The notes under the pieces are model-generated. The model made no database searches, was not told the DNA's origin, and saw nothing but the letters and a program-made list of their open reading frames with translations. Shown one piece after another: positions 1 through 5,613 of a stretch of 7,879 bases of DNA (positions are counted from its first letter, which is position 1; the number at the start of each line of letters is the position of its first letter). Source of the DNA: Elusimicrobiota bacterium (lineage in GTDB: Bacteria; Elusimicrobiota; Endomicrobiia; Endomicrobiales; Endomicrobiaceae); assembly GCA_031256695.1 (NCBI GenBank), contig JAIRQB010000170.1:1-7879 (forward strand). Reading direction: 5' to 3'. The translations under genes were made by a program, and so were the position numbers.

Positions 1-14
1 TCTCATTTGCTTTT

Positions 15-1190
15 TTAAATCTCAAAGCCTAATAAATGGTGTAGAAGGCTTAAATAAATAGACACTCCTATAGGCATTACGTCTTCATTCAATTTGAAAT
101 GCGGAGTGTGCAAATCCGCTCCTCCGCCCAGCCCTAAAAATAAAAAAGCGCCGGGGATTTTTTGCTGATAATAAGAAAAGTCTTCTGCCCCAAACATCGG
201 TTTAGGCTCTTTATATAAATCATAATCTTTAGATAAATATTCCTCATAGACTTTTTTTACAACGTCTAAAGCCTTCTCGCCGTTTATTCCTACGGGGAAA
301 CCGCCTACTACTCTGTTAAATTTACATTCAGCGCCGTAAATTGCCCCTATATTTTCTGCAGTTTTTGCTATCAGTTTGGGGACTTCTTCTCTGACTTTTT
401 CATCGTGGGAGCGCCAAGTCCCTTTTAATAAAGCGGTCTCTGGGATAATATTATAAGCGCCTTCCGCTTTAAAAGTAGCGATAGTTACAACGGGCGCAAG
501 AAAAGGGTCAATGCGGCGCGAAACTATAGTCTGTAAAGCATTTACTATTTGAGAGCCTATTACTATGGGGTCTATTGAAAAATGCGGATATGCTCCGTGA
601 GCGCCTTTGCCGCGTATTTCTATATTGAAATTGTCCGCTGAAGCGCAATAAATGCCTTCATTATAATTTATGCTGCCGAAAGGTCTGTGCGGATTTACGT
701 GCAGACCGAAAATCATCTGCGCTTTATTTAAAACGCCCGCTTTTACAAGTTCTTTAGCGCCGCCGGGCTGCAATTCTTCGGCGTGCTGAAAAATGAAGGA
801 CACTTCTCCTTTTAGCGTATCTGAAAGTTTAGAAATCAGTTTTGCCGCTCCCATAAGCATTGCCGTATGGGCATCGTGACCGCAAGCGTGCATTATTCCT
901 TCATTTACAGAACAAAAAGGCTCGTCGTTTTCTTCCTTAATCGGCAGCGCGTCAATATCTGCGCGCAATGCAATTTTCTTGCCTGCTTTTGCGCCTTTTA
1001 TAGAAGCAAAAAGACTTGTAGGCGTTAATTGCTTAACTGATATATTCGGCAGAGAGAGGAGTTCCTCTTTTATATATTCCACAGTATTTCTTTCTTGATA
1101 TCCGAGCTCGGGGTGTTTATGAAAATGCCGTCTCCAACGCAATAAATCATCTTTTATCTCAGATACTAAAGGTTTGATTTTGTTAAACAT
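15..1190 (-). CDS. M20D-family metal-dependent amidohydrolase (hippurate / N-acyl-amino acid hydrolase type)
   Basis: This 391-residue cytoplasmic enzyme should hydrolyse an amide bond, releasing an acyl or aromatic acid and an amino acid; members include hippurate hydrolase, N-acyl-amino acid deacylases and AbgA/AbgB. Visible family motifs are RRHFHKHPELGYQE (20-33), RADIDALPI (76-84), HACGHDAH (101-108) with metal ligands C103 and H105, the HAEE block (136-139) carrying catalytic and ligand glutamates, GLHV with H164, AEDF (335-338) and LHTPHF with H371. Residues about 185-300 form the inserted dimerisation domain. Length is normal and no key residue is missing. There is no signal peptide. 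The ATG is preceded by AAGGAGG at a good distance. It lies 51 nt downstream of the methyltransferase gene with no clear terminator between them, so read-through is possible. An AbgT carrier on the far side of the R-M island is its likely partner. The exact substrate cannot be read from the sequence. Confidence 0.95.
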   Translation of the reverse strand: MFNKIKPLVSEIKDDLLRWRRHFHKHPELGYQERNTVEYIKEELLSLPNISVKQLTPTSLFASIKGAKAGKKIALRADIDALPIKEENDEPFCSVNEGIMHACGHDAHTAMLMGAAKLISKLSDTLKGEVSFIFQHAEELQPGGAKELVKAGVLNKAQMIFGLHVNPHRPFGSINYNEGIYCASADNFNIEIRGKGAHGAYPHFSIDPIVIGSQIVNALQTIVSRRIDPFLAPVVTIATFKAEGAYNIIPETALLKGTWRSHDEKVREEVPKLIAKTAENIGAIYGAECKFNRVVGGFPVGINGEKALDVVKKVYEEYLSKDYDLYKEPKPMFGAEDFSYYQQKIPGAFLFLGLGGGADLHTPHFKLNEDVMPIGVSIYLSLLHHLLGFEI

Positions 1191-1241
1191 ACAGCCTCCT
1201 TAAAAAATTAAAAGTTTTTGCCTAATGCTGCCTTGCCGCTG

Positions 1242-2030
1242 TCAAATCTGCAAATTAAATGATTGTTGCCTCTCATTATATTTTAGATTGTCTATGCGTT
1301 TTTCTATCAACTGACAGTATTTTGGATTCAATTCAAAACCCGCATATTTGCGTCCATTGTTGAGGCAAGAAACGGCAGTTGTGCCGCTGCCCATAAAAGG
1401 GTCTAAAACAATCCCGCCTTCGGGCGAACTTGCTAAAACCATTCTGTCTATTATTTCAAGCGGTTTTTGCGTGGGGTGCTCTTGCCTTTCGGGGTCTTGT
1501 TTATGAATGCGCGTAAATGACCATAAATCTTTTGGATTGTATCCAAATTCAAGCCATTTCTTGCCTATAAAAATTGAGCGCGTCCGCGCTTTTTTTGTCT
1601 GCGCATCGTAAGGTATGCGTATAGAATCCAAATCAAAATAATAATTTTTGGATTTCGCAAAAAAGCCGATTGTGTCGTGGACTGATGTAAAAGAGCGGGT
1701 GCTTCCGCCCATACTGGGGACTTTTCTATCCCAAATTATTTCATTTAGCATCCGCATTTTTGTTTTTATATATGAAAAAATTTCCGGACTATAGCGCCAA
1801 GTTAAAAAAATATAAAAACTCCCCGTCTCTTTTAGTTTAGGCAAAACGGCGTCAATCCATTTATAAGACCATTTAAGATATTCTTTTGGACTCATTTTGT
1901 CTGAATTGTTTCCATAATCTTTCCCTAAACAATAAGGCGGGTCTGCTATTATTAAATCTATGCTCCCATCGGGTAAATTATCAATGCCCGTTAGAATATC
2001 TTCGTTAAAAATTTTGTTTATGTAGTCCAT
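1242..2030 (-). CDS. Type II DNA amino-methyltransferase, beta class (N6-adenine or N4-cytosine), modification half of R-M pair
   Basis: This 262-residue enzyme transfers a methyl group from S-adenosylmethionine to an adenine or cytosine amino group and protects host DNA from the adjacent endonuclease. Motif IV, DPPY, is at residues 30-33. A middle part (about 100-180) should hold target recognition. Motif X-like HPTQKP is at 185-190, and motif I, DPFMGSGTT, at 210-218, followed by the FELNPKYCQLIEKRI end. This order (IV, recognition, X, I) is that of beta-class methylases. All motifs are intact and the length is normal. The ATG follows GGAG with a 5-nt gap; that Shine-Dalgarno lies inside the last codons of the upstream endonuclease gene, whose TAG stop ends 2 nt before the ATG, so the two are translationally coupled. 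The DPPY form suggests N6-adenine, but N4-cytosine cannot be excluded. The recognition sequence cannot be deduced. Confidence 0.93.
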   Translation of the reverse strand: MDYINKIFNEDILTGIDNLPDGSIDLIIADPPYCLGKDYGNNSDKMSPKEYLKWSYKWIDAVLPKLKETGSFYIFLTWRYSPEIFSYIKTKMRMLNEIIWDRKVPSMGGSTRSFTSVHDTIGFFAKSKNYYFDLDSIRIPYDAQTKKARTRSIFIGKKWLEFGYNPKDLWSFTRIHKQDPERQEHPTQKPLEIIDRMVLASSPEGGIVLDPFMGSGTTAVSCLNNGRKYAGFELNPKYCQLIEKRIDNLKYNERQQSFNLQI

Positions 2031-2032
2031 AA

Positions 2033-2620
2033 CTACTCCAAATTTATGCTTTTTGAATTTTCTTTGAGTATTTTCAGAAACTCTCTTCTGCTTCTGTATT
2101 GCGGGTTATGTTTATAAAAGGCTTGTATTTTGTCATTTCTGGGATTGACATAAATAGGCAGGAATTGAGCCGTAAATACTGCTATATAGTCGGCGTCAAA
2201 GGTTATTTTTATATTTTCAAAATATATCCCCATACAAACATAAATGACATTATAGACAGGATTGCAACTATACTGCATATATAATTTCTCTACTGCCGCT
2301 ATATCATTTTTGTTTTCTCTGCCGCCCGAATTATGAACTTTTATATTTATGAAATATTCCTTTTCGGCAGTCTTTATGATGCAATCGTGCAAACAAGTAT
2401 CGGGCATATTAAAATCAACTTCGGCTAATCCAAGTTTTGTTTTGTTAAATTTTGTTTGTTGAGTAATTACTTGTTCCACAAGCCAACTTACAGACCTTGT
2501 ATGCACTCTTAATCCATATGGCAAAATCTTTTCATCAGTTATATTAAAAGACGGTAAAATCATTAAAAGTTTTTTATAAATTGACTTGATAAATTCTATG
2601 TCTTGCTTCAGTTGCTCCAT
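2033..2620 (-). CDS. Probable type II restriction endonuclease of the R-M pair
   Basis: This 195-residue protein is likely the endonuclease that cuts DNA not methylated by the next gene product. I infer this from position (2 nt upstream of a complete beta-class methylase) and from a PD-(D/E)xK-like arrangement: D79 at the start of one strand, then 12 residues, then INIKVH with N92 and K94 on the next strand. An N-terminal helical part carries WLVEQV (46-51). The unusual point is asparagine where Asp or Glu is normal in the xK motif. The C-terminal part ends with a basic stretch, YRSRREFLKILK (175-186). The overall look (PYGLRVHTRS near 34-42; IYVNPRNDK near 156-164) reminds me of small enzymes cutting AT-rich or GTTAAC-like sites, but I cannot confirm a family. 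The ATG has only a weak AGAGG ribosome site, weaker than that of the methylase, which would favour modification over cutting. Confidence 0.72.
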   Translation of the reverse strand: MEQLKQDIEFIKSIYKKLLMILPSFNITDEKILPYGLRVHTRSVSWLVEQVITQQTKFNKTKLGLAEVDFNMPDTCLHDCIIKTAEKEYFINIKVHNSGGRENKNDIAAVEKLYMQYSCNPVYNVIYVCMGIYFENIKITFDADYIAVFTAQFLPIYVNPRNDKIQAFYKHNPQYRSRREFLKILKENSKSINLE

Positions 2621-2642
2621 TTTTGCCTCTTTTAAATGTCTA

Positions 2643-2912
2643 TTAGTTTAGTCCTTCAAAAAAATACGGAGGGGCGTCTGAGATTTTATTTTTATCAACT
2701 ATATTCAAAATAGACCAATATCCCCGCGCATATTTAGACGATAAGACGGCAATAGCATCTTTTTTAGCGGCGCCTTTGCTGATTAAAACATTGTAATTGT
2801 CAAAAATATCTTTGCTTTCCGCTTCTGTTAAAGATTTACCCTTATTTGTCAATTTGTTTTTGGGAACAGCCCGCAATGACGGTAAAAGAGAGCCGAATTT
2901 TATTTTTTCCAT
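2643..2912 (-). CDS. Possible 89-residue leftover ORF (C-terminal tail of the deleted methylase)
   Basis: From the ATG at 2912 (MEKIKFGSLLPSLRAVPKNK...) the frame is open for 89 residues. A longer reading from a TTG at 2978 merely crosses the methylase N-terminal segment in the wrong frame and is not a believable start. There is no good Shine-Dalgarno before 2912; the preceding bases are GCATAAAAGAA. The middle (about residues 30-70) is predicted mainly helical, with KKDAIAVLSSKYARGYWSIL looking like a helix-turn-helix. I do not recognise a family. It is most simply the detached tail of the broken methylase, but it could still be made through coupling at the TAA at 2918. Confidence 0.3.
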   Translation of the reverse strand: MEKIKFGSLLPSLRAVPKNKLTNKGKSLTEAESKDIFDNYNVLISKGAAKKDAIAVLSSKYARGYWSILNIVDKNKISDAPPYFFEGLN

Positions 2913-3001
2913 TTCTTTTATGCGATAATTAAATCTATTGAATTGTCTTTTAAATGCTCTCTTGCCCCAAAAATGCAATCTTGATTGTAAAACATAAACA
3001 T
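2643..3001 (-). pseudogene. Second amino-methyltransferase gene, core deleted
   Basis: The 5' end is a perfect gene start: TTAGGAGAA then ATG at 3001. Its frame reads MFMFYNQDCIFGAREHLKDN (first 20 residues) and on to SIDLIIA, then hits TAA at 2918-2920. This is the typical first 27 residues of a beta-class methylase, ending exactly where the DPPY motif should start; the intact methylase here reads SIDLIIADPPY at the same point. In another frame, directly after the break, the DNA reads RIKEMEKIKFG and stays open to 2643. RIKEME resembles the end of a methylase domain (compare EKRIDNL in the intact copy). I infer an out-of-frame internal deletion removing about 200 codons from motif IV through motif I. 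The remaining C-terminal tail of about 90 residues contains a helix-turn-helix-looking stretch (SKGAAKKDAIAVLSSKYARG). It starts 58 nt after the HIRAN gene. Confidence 0.75.
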
Positions 3002-3059
3002 TTCTCCTAAAAAATACTGCCCTGCGTTTTGTTTCTCAATTTTTACCCTAAACTGCCGC

Positions 3060-3458
3060 TTATTCGCGCAAATACACTTTGATTTCAAGGTTTAGCCAAT
3101 TGCCGTTTAATTCTTTTGATTTAACTCTTGCAAAAAGAAGTTTGCCTGCGTCCATAAGGCGGGCGAAAATTTCATTGTCGCTTTTGGGGACATAGCCTAT
3201 TTTTGCCCCAGCGGCATTCTTAATAACTATAGCCTTGCTGTCGTGAGGATTTTTAGGTTCGCGGAAGAAAGATAATTTATCGTCTATTTTGAGCGATGTT
3301 TCTATTTCCTCTATATTTTCCACATAGCCGGTCCCTGCCGCATATGTTTCAAAAAGAAAAATATCTCTCTCAAAAGGTTTCGGCATATCAATTTGTTTAT
3401 CTTTATTATTTATCAACTTTACAAGTTGACTTGTTTTGCTTTCTACTATTTCATTCAT
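3060..3458 (-). CDS. Stand-alone HIRAN-domain protein
   Basis: This 132-residue protein consists of a polar N-terminal tail (1-28) and one HIRAN domain (about 30-130). Recognisable features are the opening strand DIFLFETYAAGTGYV (32-46), the FFREPKNPHDSKAIVI block (64-79; NPxD followed by a small residue and I/V strands is the family hallmark), IGYVPKSDNEIFARLMDAG (87-105) and a final strand NLEIKVYL. HIRAN domains in SWI2/SNF2 helicases such as HLTF bind single-stranded 3' DNA ends; bacterial stand-alone copies are poorly characterised. The start overlaps the end of the J-domain gene by 8 nt (ATGAATGA), and the ribosome site GGAGGAGG lies within the final glycine codons of that gene, so translation of the two is coupled. 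A role in recognising damaged, stalled or foreign DNA together with the J-domain protein is inference. Confidence 0.85.
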   Translation of the reverse strand: MNEIVESKTSQLVKLINNKDKQIDMPKPFERDIFLFETYAAGTGYVENIEEIETSLKIDDKLSFFREPKNPHDSKAIVIKNAAGAKIGYVPKSDNEIFARLMDAGKLLFARVKSKELNGNWLNLEIKVYLRE

Positions 3459-4278
3459 CGCCTCCTCCTAACATTTCTTCAGTTTTTTTCTTATAGGCGT
3501 TTAGAATTTCGCTTGATTCTTGAATCTCTTTTTCAAATTTTATTTTGCGGGCTTCCATTTTTTGAGAGTCATCTACAAACTCTTTCATTGTATAAGGATA
3601 TTTCAACTTAATCTCTTCTATACTGTTTTTGACGCTTTTGATAAGACTTTCAAGATGTTCTTTTTGAGATACAAAGTAAGGCATTCCATTAGACTTCATA
3701 TCGGGAACAATAGATTGCGATGTCATTGCATAAATAATTCTGATTGAATTCAAATTGCCGTTTTTATAAGCGTCTACGGCATTGTGAAATAATTTAATTT
3801 TTTCAGGCGAGACATCTGGGTTTAAGTCGGGGTGCAATGATTTAACTATAGAATGATAGAGTTTTTTTAATTCCGCCGTATCCTCTTGGCTTAAAAATTC
3901 GCCTTTATTAAATTCAAGAGCGTCATTTATTGCGCCGAGCCGCTCGTCTAATTTCTCTTGATATTTTTTAAACTCCTCTTCAAGAATTTTCTCTATTTTT
4001 AGAAAATTTACTTCTTCTTGTCTGTTTTTTTGCGCTTGTATAAGTTCAATTTTCCGTTTTAACCTCAAAATAGCGCAAGAGATTTCATATATTTTATATT
4101 CAAGCCCGCCGCAAGAAAGCAAATATGCCGTTTCTATCTGCTTACATTCTTGATATATCAGAAAATCGCGCGCAGATACCAACTCTGAAAGTTCTTCGCG
4201 AAGTTTTTCTATTTCTTTTTTTGCGCTTTTAAAATCTGCAGTTTCTATTATTTCCCATCCATTATGATTATCGTCCAC
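3451..4278 (-). CDS. J-domain (DnaJ-like) coiled-coil protein
   Basis: This 275-residue protein carries an internal J domain: helix II ELKKLYHSIVKSLHPD (136-151), the HPD tripeptide at 149-151 and helix III SPEKIKLFHNAVDAYKNG (157-174). HPD is the part that stimulates Hsp70 (DnaK) ATPase activity. The flanks are long charged helices likely forming coiled coils (about 16-35, 70-115 and 205-268). There is no Gly/Phe-rich linker, zinc centre or DnaJ C-terminal domain, so it is not a general co-chaperone but a specialised one. The start is GTG at 4278 with AAGGAG 7 nt upstream; the C-terminal GGGD residues are encoded by the ribosome site of the HIRAN gene. The gene begins 61 nt after the broken D12 methylase. 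Inferred role: recruiting DnaK to a DNA-bound or HIRAN-bound complex. The partner is unknown. Confidence 0.82.
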   Translation of the reverse strand: MDDNHNGWEIIETADFKSAKKEIEKLREELSELVSARDFLIYQECKQIETAYLLSCGGLEYKIYEISCAILRLKRKIELIQAQKNRQEEVNFLKIEKILEEEFKKYQEKLDERLGAINDALEFNKGEFLSQEDTAELKKLYHSIVKSLHPDLNPDVSPEKIKLFHNAVDAYKNGNLNSIRIIYAMTSQSIVPDMKSNGMPYFVSQKEHLESLIKSVKNSIEEIKLKYPYTMKEFVDDSQKMEARKIKFEKEIQESSEILNAYKKKTEEMLGGGDE

Positions 4279-4339
4279 TTTACCGCTCCTTCAAAGACTT
4301 TTTCAAAACGGCGTTGCTGTTATGCAATTGCGTGGCATT

Positions 4340-5335
4340 TTATTTCTCCAAAATATGCAAATACTCAAAAGTGAAGTCCGCTTTGTGTTTGCGGTTTTCT
4401 GTTTTATCCGCCTTAAATCTCTGATGCTTTTTACAGGTCAAATTATATCTGCCGTATTTTTGCATAATTGTTTTAATCTCAGACAAAGTCATTAAACCTT
4501 CATTGTTATAACTTAAAAACACATATTGAAACTGCGCATTTTTAATTAAATCCTCAAATGCTCGGCAGATATTTTTTTAATGCAGTATTGCGAGCGCGCA
4601 TATTCCCGCAATCCTGTTTTGCCTTGCGGAATAAAATTATCATATCGCGCTATTGTATTTAACAGATGATAATTTGCGCCGTATTCCCTCTCATTATAAG
4701 GCGGGTCAAGGTATAAAATATCGCCGAAAATTTTCATAATCAATTCATTTGCATTTTGCTGATATACTAGATGCTTATTTTTATTGATTTCAAACGCGGC
4801 TTCTTCTAAAAACAAATTTTTTTTGCGCGGATTTTTTTAAACGTTTTAAAAAAGCGCCGTAGACTGAAGCCGTATTTGCAACTTTATCTGCGGCTTCAAG
4901 CAGAGATGAAAGTAAAAAATAATATAGGCTGTCTTTTATTATTCTTTTTCTGCGCCAAAATTCTATTTTTTGCCTTATTGCATCAATTTTTGCGCCGTTG
5001 TCATCTGAAAAATACTGACGCCCTCTGCCGCCGCCCAAACAATAATTTTGATAAATAAAACCGCAAGCGCCTTTAAGATTATTCAATTCGTCTAAATAAT
5101 GTTTGAATTCAATCTCTTTGTGATTTTCAATATAGTTTTTATTCAATACAAAACTATAATACTCTATATCATTGCTTATTATTTGTTTTACTTCCGCTTT
5201 AAAAACTCTGCCTATAATGCCTGTTCCGGCAAATAAATCGCAAAAAATTTTTTGAGACAAGTTTTTTCCCGCCGCTGAATAAATAGTCTCTTTTATAAAA
5301 GGCGATAATTTTAATTTAGAGCCGATATAGTTCAT
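4340..5335 (-). pseudogene. D12-class (alpha) N6-adenine DNA methyltransferase, broken by two frameshifts
   Basis: Three pieces in two frames make one methylase of about 330 residues. Piece 1 (5335 to about 4825) has NYIGSK (2-7), the S-adenosylmethionine motif DLFAGTG (33-39), SND (54-56) and the GGGRGRQYF...KIDAIR region, ending in SAQK. Piece 2 (about 4824 to 4553) carries the catalytic DPPYNERE in the shifted frame (DPPY codons at 4696-4707). Piece 3 (about 4558 to 4340) resumes the frame of piece 1 with FEDLIKNAQFQYVFLSYNNE and the C-terminal end. The first break is in a run of eight A's (4817-4824 on the complement): one A fewer gives SAQKNLFLEEAAFEI. The second, near 4551-4562, needs one base more (AEH/FED). 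Motif order is alpha class, as in D12/CATG-type methylases. The 5' end is intact: the ATG follows the upstream remnant's stop by 3 nt. Function is probably lost unless sequencing errors or ribosomal slippage explain the breaks. Confidence 0.88.
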
Positions 5336-5338
5336 TTT

Positions 5339-5527
5339 TTAATAATCCGCCTCGTTAAAATTTATATTGTTGCCGGTTATATTAAATTCAATATAACGAA
5401 GTTTGAGAGCATTGTTCTTTTGATTGAAAGAAAACAATTCATCAATAAAATTTTTATATTTTGCGGAATTTTTGTCGGAAAATCCGCGGGATATAATCAT
5501 CGGTTCAATATCAGACGGTCTATTCGG
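5339..5527 (-). pseudogene. 3' remnant of an unrecognised gene, probably the endonuclease partner of the D12 methylase
   Basis: A 62-codon open frame runs from just after an in-frame TAG (5528-5530) to TAA at 5339-5341, 3 nt before the ATG of the D12 methylase. It reads PNRPSDIEPMIISRG near the start and NNINFNEADY at the end, with no ribosome site at its only internal ATG (5500; 53 residues). Such tight spacing is what an upstream operon partner would leave, and in type II R-M systems that partner is usually the endonuclease. The 5' part is missing: the frame is cut immediately after the abgT terminator. No domain is recognisable, so the endonuclease identity is an inference from position alone. 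Confidence 0.5.
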
Positions 5528-5533
5528 CTATTC

Positions 5534-5569
5534 AAAAAAAACGGCGCGGTTAAATAAAAAGCCGCGCCG
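5534..5569 (-). terminator. Rho-independent terminator of the abgT transcript
   Basis: On the minus strand CGGCGCGG (5569-5562) pairs with CCGCGCCG (5549-5542), a perfect 8-bp all-GC stem with a 12-nt loop, followed directly by eight T's (5541-5534). It lies 44 nt after the abgT stop codon. On the plus strand the stem is not followed by a T run, so it works in one direction. It marks the right edge of the R-M island. Confidence 0.93.
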
Positions 5570-5613
5570 CTAATTTTAAAACCTTTGCTTTTTTAGTTGT
5601 GGAAAGCGTTTTT

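Noticed and set aside
1216..1245. TTGACA on the minus strand overlapping the methylase stop, as a -35 for the amidohydrolase gene
   Set aside because: No acceptable -10 at 16-18 nt (GGCAAA-like). Listed only as a weak possibility; the gene may depend on read-through.
2643..2978. 111-residue reading starting at TTG 2978 (MHFWGKRAFK...)
   Set aside because: Its first 20 or so codons are the methylase N-terminus read in the wrong frame, with no ribosome site; the true start signal is at 3001 in the other frame.
4876..5058. Plus-strand ORFs inside the D12 methylase and J-domain genes
   Set aside because: They are antisense shadows of minus-strand genes, rich in Phe/Leu as expected from complementing Lys/Glu codons, with no ribosome sites or domains.
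1242..5530. Insertion sequence or transposon ends bounding the island
   Set aside because: I saw no transposase, integrase, tRNA gene or convincing terminal inverted repeats or target duplications at either edge.
5507..5535. Possible minus-strand promoter TTGAAT, 17-nt spacer, GATATT behind the terminator
   Set aside because: The -10 matches only 4 of 6 bases and the -35 overlaps the terminator T tract. It could drive the island, but the evidence is too thin to list.
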